Assembly: GCF_030705305.1 (NCBI RefSeq) | Contig: NZ_JAUZEE010000002.1 | Coordinates: forward strand, 88,277-152,276 | Direction: 5' to 3' | DNA from: Leptothrix discophora | GTDB taxonomy: Bacteria > Pseudomonadota > Gammaproteobacteria > Burkholderiales > Burkholderiaceae_C | Length of the DNA: 64,000 nt | Shown here: positions 29,748-39,014 of the stretch, piece after piece | Layout of the letters: the number at the start of each line of letters is the position of its first letter | How positions within the stretch are numbered: position 1 is the first letter of the stretch | Program-made: the position numbers and the translations under genes | Notes under the pieces: generated by a model | What the model saw: the letters and a program-made list of their open reading frames with translations, nothing else | What the model was told of the DNA's origin: nothing | The model's database searches: none

Positions 29748-30158
29748 TCAGGTGGCGGCCGGTTCGGGCAGGCGCTCGACGACGACGAAGCTGACGGCGT
29801 AGTCGGTCTCGTCGGTCAGCGTGACATGGGCCTGCAGGCGGGCTCGCGCGAACCACTCGGCCAGCTCGCCGTTCAGGTGGATGCGCGGCTGGCCGGACGG
29901 GTCGTTGAGGGTCTCGCAGCTGCGCCATTGCATCGGGTGGTGCAGCCCCAGGCCGATGGCCTTGGAGAAGGCTTCCTTGACGCTGAAACGCGTCGCCAGG
30001 TAGGACAGGCCGCGGGCTTCGACGCGGGCGCGGCGGGCCCGCCAGACCTGCAGCTCGCGCGGGCCGAGCACCCGTTCGGCGAAGCGGTCGCCGCGTCGAC
30101 CCAGCGTTGCCGCGATGCGGCGGATGTCGCAGATGTCGGTGCCGATGCCGTAGACCAC
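29748..30158 (-). CDS. acpS: Holo-[acyl-carrier-protein] synthase
   Basis: A 136-residue phosphopantetheinyl transferase that activates AcpP (encoded at 43275). The magnesium-binding [10 protein letters not shown] (Asp8) and [15 protein letters not shown] (Glu and Lys of the WxxKEA-type motif) are clear. The start is GTG 30158, four bases after the pdxJ stop. The pdxJ-acpS order is the classical proteobacterial one. Length is about ten residues over the family mean because of the C-terminal tail. Confidence 0.95.
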   Translation of the reverse strand: MVYGIGTDICDIRRIAATLGRRGDRFAERVLGPRELQVWRARRARVEARGLSYLATRFSVKEAFSKAIGLGLHHPMQWRSCETLNDPSGQPRIHLNGELAEWFARARLQAHVTLTDETDYAVSFVVVERLPEPAAT

Positions 30159-30162
30159 GGCA

Positions 30163-30954
30163 TCAGCCTCGCGGTGCGTGGGCCCGCTGGATGCAGGCGA
30201 GGTAGGCGCGGATCGCGGCCGGGAAGCCCAGCTCCAGCGCGTCGGCGGTCAGCGCGTGGCCGATCGAGACCTCCTGCACGCCGGGCACGGCGGCGAGGAA
30301 GTCGGTGAGGTTGTCGCGGTTCAGGTCGTGGCCGGCATTGACGCCCAGGCCGGCCGCCAGCGCGGCCTCGGCCGCCTCGGTGTAGCGCGCCAGCACCTCG
30401 GCCTGGCGCGGCGTGCCCCAGGCCGAGGCATAGGCTTCGGTGTAGAGCTCGATGCGGTCGGCGCCGACCTCGCGGGCGGCTCGCATCATCTCGGCGATGG
30501 GGTCCATGAAGAGGCTGACCCGCACGCCCAGATCGCGGCATTCGGCGATCAGCGGTGCGAGCCGTTCGGCGTCGTCGGGGAAGGTCCAGCCGTGGTCCGA
30601 CGTGAACTGGCCGACCGAGTCCGGCACGAAGGTGGCCTGGTGCGGCCGCACCGCCCGGATCACGTCCATGAGGTTGTGGAAGGGGTTGCCCTCGATGTTG
30701 TAGTCGATGTGAGGCCAGGCCTTGAGCAGCGCGTCGAGGTCGGTGACGTCGTGGCCGCGGATGTGGCGCTCGTCCGGCCGCGGATGCACGGTGATGCCCT
30801 GCGCGCCAGCTTCCAGCACCAGCGTGGCCATGCGGGTCACGCTGGGGATGCCGAGGTGGCGGCTGTTGCGCAGCAGCGCGACCTTGTTGAGGTTCACCGA
30901 CAGCACGGTGTGCGCGGCGCCGGCATGGGCTTCGGGTGCGACGAGGGGGTTCAT
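30163..30954 (-). CDS. pdxJ: Pyridoxine 5'-phosphate synthase PdxJ
   Basis: A 263-residue TIM-barrel enzyme joining 1-deoxyxylulose-5-phosphate and aminoacetone-3-phosphate to make PNP. Family blocks are [33 protein letters not shown], the YNIEGNP segment, and [15 protein letters not shown]. The usual N-terminus is extended by about 15 residues ([15 protein letters not shown]). It is 44 bases downstream of recO. Confidence 0.96.
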   Translation of the reverse strand: MNPLVAPEAHAGAAHTVLSVNLNKVALLRNSRHLGIPSVTRMATLVLEAGAQGITVHPRPDERHIRGHDVTDLDALLKAWPHIDYNIEGNPFHNLMDVIRAVRPHQATFVPDSVGQFTSDHGWTFPDDAERLAPLIAECRDLGVRVSLFMDPIAEMMRAAREVGADRIELYTEAYASAWGTPRQAEVLARYTEAAEAALAAGLGVNAGHDLNRDNLTDFLAAVPGVQEVSIGHALTADALELGFPAAIRAYLACIQRAHAPRG

Positions 30955-30998
30955 CGGTGCGGTCGGATCGGTTCGTTCGGGGCGTCCGGGATGATGCC

Positions 30999-31817
30999 TC
31001 AGCGGTCCCGGTCGAGCAGTTGCTGGAGTTCGACCATCAGCGCGCGGGTGCGCAGCATCGAGGTGCCCAGGTGTTCGTGCAGCAGCGCGCGCAGCTGGCT
31101 CTTGAGTTCCTGTGGCGCGCCGGCGCAGGCCTGTTGCAGGCTGCCGAGGTCATCGGCTTGCAAGGCGGTCTGGATCGCCAGCAGCACCGCGCCGCTGATG
31201 CCGGGATCGTTCGCCGACCGGGTCGTGCAGACGCCGGCGTCGGCCAGCAGCAGGTGCCGCGCGGCGGGCTGCACCGGCTGCTGTGTCGCCGTCAGGCAGG
31301 ACAGGTCGGGCAGCACGCCCGAGTCGGCCAGGAAGGCCAGCTCGAAGGCCCGCAGGGCTGCGGCAGCCCCGTGTTCATCGGCCATCGCGCGGGTGTCGAC
31401 CAACCGGGCGAGGGTGCCGGCATAGGTGTCGAACAGGTGCGGATGCGGGTCATGCCGCGCCAGGCCGCGCAGCAGCAGCTCGTTGAGGTGCAGGCCCGAC
31501 AGCAACGCCGCGCCGCTGAGCATCGGCCCGCCGCCGGCCCATTCGGCGCTGCGCAGCAGCTGGACCTCGGCGCCGCCCTCCAGGCGCTTGCTGCCGAGCT
31601 GCACATGCAGGCGCTGGAAGGGCAGCAGCACGCTGCGCAGCTGCGAATAGGGCCGCTTGGCACCCTTGGCCAGCGCGACGACGCGGCCCAGTTCGCGGGT
31701 CCAGACCTCGAGGATCAGGCTGGATTCGCTCCAGTCGTGCGTGTGCAGCACGTAGCCCGACAAGGGCTTCGCGGCGGACCCGCCAGCCGTGCCGCCGGAC
31801 CGCCGCGACGTCGCCAT
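30999..31817 (-). CDS. recO: DNA repair protein RecO
   Basis: A 272-residue recombination mediator that, with RecR, loads RecA on SSB-covered DNA. The N-terminal OB-fold begins after an Arg/Gly-rich head (YVLHTHDWSESSLILEVWTR). The central region has LRAFELAFLADSGVLPDLS; the zinc-binding cysteines of some RecO proteins are absent apart from CLTATQQP. It starts three bases after the era stop, so coupling is likely. Confidence 0.92.
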   Translation of the reverse strand: MATSRRSGGTAGGSAAKPLSGYVLHTHDWSESSLILEVWTRELGRVVALAKGAKRPYSQLRSVLLPFQRLHVQLGSKRLEGGAEVQLLRSAEWAGGGPMLSGAALLSGLHLNELLLRGLARHDPHPHLFDTYAGTLARLVDTRAMADEHGAAAALRAFELAFLADSGVLPDLSCLTATQQPVQPAARHLLLADAGVCTTRSANDPGISGAVLLAIQTALQADDLGSLQQACAGAPQELKSQLRALLHEHLGTSMLRTRALMVELQQLLDRDR

Positions 31818-31820
31818 GGC

Positions 31821-32963
31821 CTATTCGTAGCCGTAGCTCTTCAGGCGCTGCTCGTCGTCGGCCCAGCCGGAGCGGACCTTGACCCACAGCTCCAGGAAGA
31901 CGCGGCCGTCGGTCAGCCGTTCGAGCTCGGTGCGGGCCTCGGTGCCGATGCGCTTGAGGCGCTCGCCGCCCTCGCCGATCACCATGCCCTTGTGGGCGTC
32001 GCGCTCGACCACGATCGTGGCGCTGATGCGGCGCAGCCGGCCTTCCTCGACGTACTTGTCGATCTGCACGGTGGACGTGTAGGGCAGCTCGTCGCCGGTC
32101 AGGCGGAAGAGCTTCTCGCGGATCAGCTCGGAGGCGAGGAACTTGTCGCTGCGGTCGGTCAGCGCGTCCTCGTCGTAGAACCAGTCCTGCTCGGGCAGGT
32201 GAGGGCGCACGATGCCCAGCAGCCGGCGCGCGTCGGGCACCTTCTGCGCCGTCAGCGGCACGAACTCGGTGAAGGGATGGCGCTCCTGCATCTGCTGCAG
32301 CCAGGGCAGCAGGTCGGCGCGGCGGTGGATCAGGTCGAGCTTGTTGGCCACCAGCAGCGTCGGCTTGCCCGGCGGGATCAGCGCCAGCACCTTGGCATCG
32401 TCGACGCCGAAGCGGCCGGCCTCGACCAGGAACAGCACGATGTCGACGTCGGCCAGCACCGACTGCACCGTCTTGTTGAGGTTGCGGTTCAGCGCCGCCG
32501 TGCCGCGCGTGGTGTGGCGGGTCTGGAAGCCGGGCGTGTCGACGAAGACGAACTGGGTGTCGTCCTCGGTGCAGATGCCGGTGATGCGGTGGCGCGTGGT
32601 CTGCGCCTTGCGCGAGGTGATGCTGACCTTCTGGCCGATCAGCGAGTTCAGCAGCGTGGACTTGCCGACGTTGGGCCGGCCGACGATGGCGATCAGGCCG
32701 CAGCGACGGCCCGGCACGCTGGAACCGAAGCTCAGCGGCAGCGCGACGCCCTCGGTCCGGTCGCGGTCGTCGTCATCCTCGTCGCCTTCTTCGTCGCCTA
32801 CTTCGTCCTCGTCGAGCCCGTCTTCTTCGAGTTCTTCATCGTCCTCGCCGCCGATCTCGACGTGGCCGTCCTCGTCGTCATCGACGCCGGACTCGACGGG
32901 CGCCGCAGCGTGGGCTTCGGCAGGGGTCTCGTCCGCGGACGGGTCTTGGGGATCAGGGTTCAT
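31821..32963 (-). CDS. era: GTPase Era with an unusual acidic N-terminal extension
   Basis: A 380-residue GTPase for 16S rRNA maturation and 30S assembly. G1 is [12 protein letters not shown] (about 95-106), G3 DTPGFQT and G4 NKLDLIH; the KH domain ends with [22 protein letters not shown]. coli Era has 301 residues and its P-loop begins near residue 15. Here about 80 residues precede it, and residues 29-69 are mostly Asp and Glu. ATG 32963 overlaps the rnc stop as ATGA. An in-frame GTG at 32717 would give a 298-residue protein but has no Shine-Dalgarno. Confidence 0.95.
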   Translation of the reverse strand: MNPDPQDPSADETPAEAHAAAPVESGVDDDEDGHVEIGGEDDEELEEDGLDEDEVGDEEGDEDDDDRDRTEGVALPLSFGSSVPGRRCGLIAIVGRPNVGKSTLLNSLIGQKVSITSRKAQTTRHRITGICTEDDTQFVFVDTPGFQTRHTTRGTAALNRNLNKTVQSVLADVDIVLFLVEAGRFGVDDAKVLALIPPGKPTLLVANKLDLIHRRADLLPWLQQMQERHPFTEFVPLTAQKVPDARRLLGIVRPHLPEQDWFYDEDALTDRSDKFLASELIREKLFRLTGDELPYTSTVQIDKYVEEGRLRRISATIVVERDAHKGMVIGEGGERLKRIGTEARTELERLTDGRVFLELWVKVRSGWADDEQRLKSYGYE

Positions 32964-33646
32964 TCGTGGGTCCGGCTGAGCTGGTCGAGGACCAGGCGCG
33001 CGGCCTCCTGTTCGGCGGCTCGGCGGGAACGGCCTTCGCCGCGGCCTTCGATGCCGTGTTCGACCACGCTGCAGACGACCACGAAGGTCTGGTCATGCGC
33101 GCGGCCTCGGGTGGCTTCGATGCGGTAGTCCGGCACGTTCAGCCGGCGCGCCTGCAGCCATTCCTGCAGCTGCGTCTTGGCGTCCTTGGCCCAGGCCTGC
33201 GTGGCGGTCTCGATCACCAGTGGCTCGAACAGGCGGCGCACCAGGCCTTGCGCGGCGTCGTAGCCAGCATCGCGGTAGACCGCACCGATGATGGCCTCCA
33301 TCGCGTCGGCCAGGATCGACGGCCGCTGCGCCCCGCCGCCGCGGGCCTCGCCTTCGGACAGGCGCAGCTGCTGCGGCAGGCCCAGCGACAGCGCGATGCG
33401 GTGCAGCATGTCCTGTCGCACCAGGTGGGCGCGTACGCGCGTCAGGTCGCCTTCGGGCGAGTCGTCGAAGTGGTCGAACAGCAGGTCCGACACGGCCAGG
33501 TTCAGCACGGCATCGCCCAGGAACTCGAGCCGTTCGTTGTGGTCGGCGCCATGGCTGCGGTGCGTCAGCGCGCGCACCAGCAGGCTGCCGTCACGGAAGA
33601 CGTGACCCAGGCGCGCCTGCAGTTGATCGAGCGATGCAGTGGACAC
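32960..33646 (-). CDS. rnc: Ribonuclease III
   Basis: A 228-residue double-strand RNA endonuclease that processes rRNA precursors. The catalytic signature is [18 protein letters not shown], with the second metal site in [19 protein letters not shown]. The C-terminal dsRNA-binding domain covers about 155-224 ([15 protein letters not shown]...[13 protein letters not shown]). The start is GTG 33646 ([10 protein letters not shown]), near the family N-terminus. It overlaps era by four bases, a common rnc-era arrangement. Confidence 0.96.
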   Translation of the reverse strand: MSTASLDQLQARLGHVFRDGSLLVRALTHRSHGADHNERLEFLGDAVLNLAVSDLLFDHFDDSPEGDLTRVRAHLVRQDMLHRIALSLGLPQQLRLSEGEARGGGAQRPSILADAMEAIIGAVYRDAGYDAAQGLVRRLFEPLVIETATQAWAKDAKTQLQEWLQARRLNVPDYRIEATRGRAHDQTFVVVCSVVEHGIEGRGEGRSRRAAEQEAARLVLDQLSRTHE

Positions 33647-33690
33647 GGTGTTGTCGTCGTCGCGGTGGGCGGTTGGATCAGGGCGGCGGA

Positions 33691-34080
33691 TCAGCGCGAA
33701 CTGCCGCGGTACTTGATGAGCAGGTAGACCGGGCCGAACAGCTCGACTTCCTTGTCGTAGGCGAAGCTGATGACCACGCGCTCGTCGTTCTTGGTGATGT
33801 TGAGATCGGCACCCGACACCGAGCTGATCGAGTACTCGATGCTCTTGTGGCGGTCGAACGCGGCGCGGATCTCGGGCACGGTGTTGCCGCCGGTCTTGGA
33901 GACCTTCTCGACCGCGCCGAGGATGGTGTAGTACTCGTTGACCGTCGGCAGCACGCGCAGCGTGACGATTCCCGCCATCGAGACCAGGGCGGCCCAGAAC
34001 AGCAGGCCGATCATCGTGATGCCACGGGCCGGCGCGCGGTGGCGGCTGGACGGGTGACGCGGATGCGGGACTGCGCTCAT
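33691..34080 (-). CDS. DUF4845-type small membrane protein
   Basis: A 129-residue protein between lepB and rnc, the position where Burkholderiales and other proteobacteria carry a DUF4845 gene. A basic head (RHPSSRHRAPARG) precedes one membrane helix (ITMIGLLFWAALVSMAGIVTL, about 21-41). A periplasmic domain of about 85 residues ends VELFGPVYLLIKYRGSSR. The ITMIGLLFW start looks like a type IV pilin-like N-terminus, but no cleavage-site Gly-Phe-Thr pattern is exact. Function unknown. It starts 11 bases after lepB ends. Confidence 0.85.
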   Translation of the reverse strand: MSAVPHPRHPSSRHRAPARGITMIGLLFWAALVSMAGIVTLRVLPTVNEYYTILGAVEKVSKTGGNTVPEIRAAFDRHKSIEYSISSVSGADLNITKNDERVVISFAYDKEVELFGPVYLLIKYRGSSR

Positions 34081-34091
34081 GGATCGACTCC

Positions 34092-35060
34092 TCACTGGAA
34101 GCTGCCGATGCGTTTGACGTTGCCGAAGTTCATCCAGACGAAGAACGCGCGGCCGACGATGTTCTCGTCCGGCACGAATCCCCAGAAGCGCGAGTCTTCC
34201 GAGTTGTCGCGGTTGTCGCCCATCACGAAATAGTGGCCTGCCGGCACCGTGCAGGTCACGCCCTCGGCGGTGTAGGTGCAGGCGTCGGCATGCTTGTTCA
34301 AGCGTGCGCGCATGCCGTAGCTCGACGGCAGGCGAGGCTCGACCAGGATGCGGTGCGGCTTGTCGCCGAAGGTCTCGCGGAACTGCGGCGAGTAGCCCCG
34401 GCGGTCTTCCTCGTAGTAGTCGTCCAGGCGTTCGAGCGGGGCGGGCACGCCGTTCACGGTGAGCTTCTGGTTGGCGTAGGTGAGGGTGTCGCCGGGCAGC
34501 GCGACGACGCGCTTGATGAAGTCGATGCTCGGGTCGACCGGGTAGCGGAACACCATCACGTCGCCGCGCGCGACCGGGTTGTTGTCGATGATCTTCTTGT
34601 TGATCACCGGCAGCCGCACGCCGTAGTGGAACTTGTTCACCAGGATCAGGTCGCCGATCTCCAGCGTCGGGATCATCGAGCCGGACGGGATCTTGAAGGG
34701 CTCGAACAGGAAGGACCGCAGCACGAAGACGATCAGGATCACCGGGAACAGGCCGGCGGTCCAGTCCAGCCACCAGGGCTGGGCCAGCACCTTGTCGCGG
34801 GCCTCGGCGAGGTTGCTGTCGACCTGCGTGATGCCCATGCGCTGCAGTTCGGCGCGGCGATTCGCGTCCTGGGTCTCGATCGAGCCGGCAGCGGCCAGCC
34901 GGCGCGGCAGGAAGACATAGCGCTCGGCCAGCCAGTAGCCGAGCGTGACGAGCGTCAGGATGAACAGGAGCAGCGAGAAGTTGCCGGTCCAGCGGCCGAG
35001 ATACCAGCCCGCGCCGTAGAAGAGGAGGCAGGCGTAGAGGATGCCGGTGAGGGTTGCCAT
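34092..35060 (-). CDS. lepB: Signal peptidase I
   Basis: A 322-residue inner-membrane protease cleaving secretory signal peptides. Two N-terminal helices (about 3-18 and 28-45) flank a cytoplasmic loop. A further hydrophobic stretch GLFPVILIVFVLRSFLFEP leads to the catalytic Ser in KIPSGSMIPTLEIGD. The catalytic Lys is in DFIKRVVALPGD, and GHYFVMGDNRDNSEDSR is the conserved box E. It lies 16 bases after lepA, the classical lepA-lepB order. Confidence 0.96.
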   Translation of the reverse strand: MATLTGILYACLLFYGAGWYLGRWTGNFSLLLFILTLVTLGYWLAERYVFLPRRLAAAGSIETQDANRRAELQRMGITQVDSNLAEARDKVLAQPWWLDWTAGLFPVILIVFVLRSFLFEPFKIPSGSMIPTLEIGDLILVNKFHYGVRLPVINKKIIDNNPVARGDVMVFRYPVDPSIDFIKRVVALPGDTLTYANQKLTVNGVPAPLERLDDYYEEDRRGYSPQFRETFGDKPHRILVEPRLPSSYGMRARLNKHADACTYTAEGVTCTVPAGHYFVMGDNRDNSEDSRFWGFVPDENIVGRAFFVWMNFGNVKRIGSFQ

Positions 35061-35076
35061 CAGAGGTCCGGTTGGA

Positions 35077-36885
35077 TCAGTCTTCGACCTGCAGGATCGC
35101 GAGGAAGGCTTCCTGCGGCACCTCGACGGAGCCGATCTGCTTCATGCGCTTCTTGCCGGCCTTCTGCTTCTCGAGCAGCTTGCGCTTGCGGGTGATGTCC
35201 CCGCCATAGCATTTTGCCAGCACGTTCTTGCGCAGCGCCTTCACGTCCTCGCGGGCGATGATGTTCGCGCCGATCGAGGCCTGGATCGCCACGTCGTACA
35301 TCTGGCGCGGGATCAGCGTGCGCATCTTGGCCACCACGGCCCGGCCGCGGTACTGGCTCTGCGAGCGGTGCACGATCATCGCCAGCGGGTCGACCCGGTC
35401 GCCGTTGATCATGATGTCGACCTTCACGACATCGGCCGCCCGGTATTCCTTGAACTCGTAGTCCATCGACGCATAGCCGCGCGAGACCGACTTCAGCTTG
35501 TCGAAGAAGTCCAGCACGATCTCCGCCAGCGGCAGCTCGTAGGTCAGCATGACCTGCTTGCCGTGGTAGGCCATGTTGAGCTGCACGCCGCGCTTCTGGT
35601 TGGCCAGCGTCATCACGGCGCCGACGTATTCCTGCGGCATGTACAGGTGCACCGTGACGATGGGCTCGCGGATCTCCTTGGTGCGGCCGACGTCGGGCAT
35701 CTTGGACGGGTTCTCGACCTCCATCACCGTGCCGTCGTTGAGCTCGACCTCGTAGACCACGCTCGGCGCGGTCGTCACCAGGTCCTGGTCGAACTCGCGC
35801 TCCAGGCGCTCCTGCACGATCTCCATGTGCAGCAGGCCCAGGAAGCCGCAGCGGAAGCCGAAGCCCAGCGCCTGCGACACCTCGGGCTCGTAGCGCAGCG
35901 AGCTGTCGTTGAGCTTGAGCTTCTCCAGCGCGTCGCGCAGCTGGTCGTATTCGCTCGACTCGGACGGGTACAGGCCGGCGAACACCTGCGGCTGGATCTC
36001 CTTGAAGCCGGGCAGCGCCTCGGTGGCCGGGCCGGCGTTGTTGGGCAGCTTCTTCTCGAGCGAGACGGTGTCACCGACCTTGGCGGCGGCCAGCTCCTTG
36101 ATGCCGGCGATGATGAAACCGACCTGGCCGGCCTTGAGGTGGTCGCGGTTCTCGCTCTTGGGCGTGAACACGCCCAGGTGCTCGATCGGGTAGACCGTGT
36201 TGGTCGCCATCATGCGGATGCGCTCGCCCTTGCGCAGCTGGCCGTCGACCATGCGCACCAGCATCACGACGCCGACGTAGTTGTCGAACCAGGCGTCGAT
36301 GATCATCGCGCGCGGCGCACCTTCGGCCTCGCCCCGGGGCGGTGGCATGCGGGTGATGACGGCCTCGAGGATCTCGTCGATGCCCATGCCGGTCTTGGCC
36401 GAGCAGGGGATGGCGTCGTCCGCGTCGATGCCGATGACGTCCTCGATCTCTGCCTTGGCGTTGTCCGGATCGGCCGAGGGCAGGTCCATCTTGTTGAGCA
36501 CCGGCACCACTTCCACGCCCAGGTCCAGCGCGGTGTAGCAGTTGGCGACCGTCTGGGCCTCGACGCCCTGGCTGGCATCGACCACCAGCAGCGCGCCTTC
36601 GCAGGCCGACAGCGAGCGGCTGACCTCGTAGCTGAAGTCGACGTGCCCGGGGGTGTCGATCAGGTTCAGGTTGTAGACCTGGCCGTCGCGGGCGGTGTAC
36701 TGCAGCGAGGCGGTCTGCGCCTTGATGGTGATGCCGCGCTCGCGCTCGATGTCCATCGAGTCCAGCACCTGCGCCTCCATCTCGCGGTCGCTGAGGCCGC
36801 CGCAGCGCTGGATGATCCGGTCCGCCAGCGTGCTCTTGCCGTGGTCGATGTGGGCGATGATGGAAAAGTTGCGGATGTGGTCCAT
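35077..36885 (-). CDS. lepA: Elongation factor 4 (LepA)
   Basis: A 602-residue ribosomal GTPase. G1 is [14 protein letters not shown]3 [12 protein letters not shown] and G4 [14 protein letters not shown]-like domains II, III and V follow, and the LepA-specific C-terminal domain ends [19 protein letters not shown]. The start ATG 36885 ([12 protein letters not shown]) is the family start; extra upstream codons are leader. The 397-bp region before it holds a promoter, a structured RNA and a terminator, so expression may be controlled separately from rseB-mucD. Confidence 0.97.
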   Translation of the reverse strand: MDHIRNFSIIAHIDHGKSTLADRIIQRCGGLSDREMEAQVLDSMDIERERGITIKAQTASLQYTARDGQVYNLNLIDTPGHVDFSYEVSRSLSACEGALLVVDASQGVEAQTVANCYTALDLGVEVVPVLNKMDLPSADPDNAKAEIEDVIGIDADDAIPCSAKTGMGIDEILEAVITRMPPPRGEAEGAPRAMIIDAWFDNYVGVVMLVRMVDGQLRKGERIRMMATNTVYPIEHLGVFTPKSENRDHLKAGQVGFIIAGIKELAAAKVGDTVSLEKKLPNNAGPATEALPGFKEIQPQVFAGLYPSESSEYDQLRDALEKLKLNDSSLRYEPEVSQALGFGFRCGFLGLLHMEIVQERLEREFDQDLVTTAPSVVYEVELNDGTVMEVENPSKMPDVGRTKEIREPIVTVHLYMPQEYVGAVMTLANQKRGVQLNMAYHGKQVMLTYELPLAEIVLDFFDKLKSVSRGYASMDYEFKEYRAADVVKVDIMINGDRVDPLAMIVHRSQSQYRGRAVVAKMRTLIPRQMYDVAIQASIGANIIAREDVKALRKNVLAKCYGGDITRKRKLLEKQKAGKKRMKQIGSVEVPQEAFLAILQVED

Positions 36886-36946
36886 GGAACTCGGTTGGCG
36901 CCGACGGGCGCCGTCACAGCGGCGACGGGCCGTTGCGGGAGGGGTA

Positions 36947-36965
36947 CACACCGCCCGGCGGTGTG
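36947..36965. repeat. 19-bp inverted repeat in the lepA leader
   Basis: CACACCGCC and GGCGGTGTG around one central C, 62 bp upstream of the lepA start codon. It could be an mRNA hairpin or a dimeric operator. Confidence 0.7.
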
Positions 36966-37056
36966 GATGCACGCAGTGCCTGGGGCGGCATCGTCCGGCG
37001 CTTCCGGCAGGCGGTCACGATGGACGCGCAGCCTGGGCGGGCACATGACGCAGCTC

Positions 37057-37088
37057 AAAAAAAAGGCACGTCGAAGCGGTGACGCGCC
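37057..37088 (-). terminator. Intrinsic terminator upstream of lepA
   Basis: The minus-strand stem GGCGCGT/ACGTGCC (one G-U pair) is followed by eight Ts at 37057-37064. It lies 172 bp before the lepA ATG and 195 bp after the mucD stop. Confidence 0.8.
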
Positions 37089-37122
37089 TTCCAACAAAAA
37101 GGTATGGCAACTGCTTTGTTGG
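37057..37122 (-). ncRNA. Putative 65-70 nt small RNA or transcription attenuator upstream of lepA
   Basis: On the minus strand a TACAAT -10 (37129-37134) predicts a start near 37122. The transcript would hold a first hairpin, CCAACAAA pairing with TTTGTTGG around a 15-17-base loop. A second hairpin, GGCGCGT/ACGTGCC, precedes eight T residues. A promoter, two stems and a terminator in 75 bases look like a self-standing small RNA. It could also be a leader that attenuates lepA-lepB. The -35 is weak (CGCTTG). Confidence 0.55.
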
Positions 37123-37282
37123 GCCCCCATTGTAGCCAAAACAGTCGGCTGCAAGCGTGACCGGCGGTCCACCCGAAGGGGTGCTTGTACACAGTTTGTC
37201 CACAGTCCGTGGACGGGGATCGGACCGCCGCGGTGGCGTGCTCGATCCCGGATGTGCGCACCCGCTTACGCGGTAAGCCTCG

Positions 37283-38851
37283 TCACTTCGACGGTCGGAT
37301 CACCACGTACTGGGCCCATTCGCCGCGCCGGAACAGCACGTTGACCGGCTTGGACTTGTCCAGCTTGGCGGCCACCGACTCGAACTGCCTGAGGTCGGCG
37401 ATGTCGTTGTTGGCGACCGCCAGGATGATGTCGCCCTCGCGCAGGCCGGCCCGGGCGGCGGCGCCGTCGACCGCGTCGACCTTCACGCCGCCCTTGATCT
37501 TCAGCTCGCTGCGCTGCTCGGCGGTCAGCTCGCTGACGGTCAGGCCGAGCAGCGTGGCGCTGGCCGGCTTGGGGGCGGCCTTGGGTGCCGGGCTCGGGTC
37601 GGCGGCGGGCTTGGCGCTGGCTTCGGCTTCCATCTCGGCAACGACGATGGCGAGTTCGCGTGGGGTGCCGCGCCGCACCACGGTGATCGAGCTCTTGCTG
37701 CCCGGGTTGGTGTTGCCGACCAGGCGCGGCAGGTCATTCCACTTCTCCACCGCCTTGCCGTCGAAGCGGGTCACGATGTCGCCCGCTTCCAGTCCTGCCT
37801 TGTCGGCCGGGCTGCCGGACTCGACGGAGCGCACCAGCGCGCCCGCCGCCTTGCCCAGGCCGAGCGACTCGGCGACGTCCTTGGTGACCTCGCCGATCTG
37901 CACGCCGATGCGGCCACGCACCACGCGGCCCTTTTCGCGCAGCTGGTCGGCGACGCGGCGAGCCTCGTCGATCGGGATCGCGAAGGAGATGCCCATGTAG
38001 CCGCCTGAGCGGCTGTAGATCTGCGAGTTGACGCCGACCACCTCGCCGCGCATGTTGATCAGCGGGCCGCCCGAGTTGCCGGGGTTGATCGCCACGTCGG
38101 TCTGGATGAAGGGCACCAGGTCGCCGGTGTCACGCGCCTTGGCGCTGACGATGCCGGCGGTCACGGTGTTGTCGAGGTCGAAGGGCGAGCCGATCGCGAT
38201 GACCCATTCGCCGACACGCAGCTTGCCGACGTCGCCAAGCTTGACGGTCGGCAGCCCGCTGGCCTCGACCTTCAGCACCGCGACGTCGGTGCGCTTGTCC
38301 GCGCCGATGATGCGGGCCTTGAACTCGCGCTTGTCGGTCAGGCGGACGTTGACCTCGTCGGCACCGTCGACGACGTGTGCATTGGTCATGATGTAGCCGT
38401 CGGCGCTCAGGATGAAGCCCGAGCCCACGCCGCGCGGGGTCTGCTGCTGCTCTTCCTCCTGCTGCTGTCCGGGCGGCGACTGGCGCGGGCCCTGGCGTGG
38501 CACCGGCACGCCGAAGAAGCGGCGGAAGAATTCCTGCATCTCCTCGTCAGGACCGGCTTCGGCGCTGTTGCGACCGGCCTTGGCCTTGGCGGTGGTGCGG
38601 ATGTTGACGACGGCCGGGCCGACCTGCTCGACCAGGTCGGCGAAGTCGGGCAGGCCGCGCACCGCAGCGCTGGCCTGGGCCACCGCGGGCGCCGGGCTGC
38701 TCGTCAGGCCGACCGCGAGCAGTGCGGCCAGGCTGGTGCCGAAGGCGGCGAGCAGGCCTGCCGCGCGACGTCGCCAGGGCGACACGCCCGGCGGGACGAC
38801 GACGTGTTGTTCGGGTTGGCGGACCAGGGTCCGCGACGGGTCAAGGCGCAT
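37283..38851 (-). CDS. mucD: Periplasmic Do/DegQ-family serine protease MucD
   Basis: A 522-residue HtrA-type protease. The chosen start ATG 38851 has AGGAGAGAG upstream. A long basic head leads to a signal segment (AAGLLAAFGTSLAALLAVGL) with cleavage near AVAQA. The catalytic triad is His159 (TNAHVVDGA), Asp189 (KRTDVAVLK) and Ser260 (NPGNSGGPL). A Gln-rich linker (QQQEEEQQQ) sits near 128-137. Two PDZ domains follow (RVGVQIGEVTKDV... and ATLLGLTVSELTAEQ...). It is downstream of rseB in the sigma-E operon and degrades misfolded envelope proteins. Confidence 0.94.
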   Translation of the reverse strand: MRLDPSRTLVRQPEQHVVVPPGVSPWRRRAAGLLAAFGTSLAALLAVGLTSSPAPAVAQASAAVRGLPDFADLVEQVGPAVVNIRTTAKAKAGRNSAEAGPDEEMQEFFRRFFGVPVPRQGPRQSPPGQQQEEEQQQTPRGVGSGFILSADGYIMTNAHVVDGADEVNVRLTDKREFKARIIGADKRTDVAVLKVEASGLPTVKLGDVGKLRVGEWVIAIGSPFDLDNTVTAGIVSAKARDTGDLVPFIQTDVAINPGNSGGPLINMRGEVVGVNSQIYSRSGGYMGISFAIPIDEARRVADQLREKGRVVRGRIGVQIGEVTKDVAESLGLGKAAGALVRSVESGSPADKAGLEAGDIVTRFDGKAVEKWNDLPRLVGNTNPGSKSSITVVRRGTPRELAIVVAEMEAEASAKPAADPSPAPKAAPKPASATLLGLTVSELTAEQRSELKIKGGVKVDAVDGAAARAGLREGDIILAVANNDIADLRQFESVAAKLDKSKPVNVLFRRGEWAQYVVIRPSK

Positions 38852-39014
38852 GCATCTCTCTCCTGAAGGTGAGTTCCGGCGTGACAAGCCCGTCGAAGAT
38901 GGGCGTCGGCCGGGGCATTTCAAGTCGACGGGAACGTGGCGCGGGCCGCTGCACACCGGCATGCGGGGGTGAGGCGGTGACGGGCGCGGGGGAGCGCGAC
39001 GGGTCGGGCCCAGG

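Larger units (their letters stand above)
36886..37282 (-). promoter_or_regulatory. mucD-lepA intergenic control region
   Basis: A 397-bp region without a protein gene. Read on the minus strand from mucD it contains an inverted repeat GTCCAC/GTGGAC near 37199-37215 and two TTGTNCACA-like 9-mers (37185-37204). A -10 TACAAT (37129-37134), a short structured RNA with an intrinsic terminator (37057-37122), and a long GC-rich leader follow. The leader has a 9-1-9 inverted repeat (CACACCGCC, 36947-36965). I see no clear second promoter between the terminator and lepA. Confidence 0.55.

Noticed and set aside
37185..37204. DnaA boxes marking a replication origin
   Set aside because: Only two imperfect boxes, no AT-rich unwinding region, and no dnaA, dnaN, gidA or parA genes nearby.
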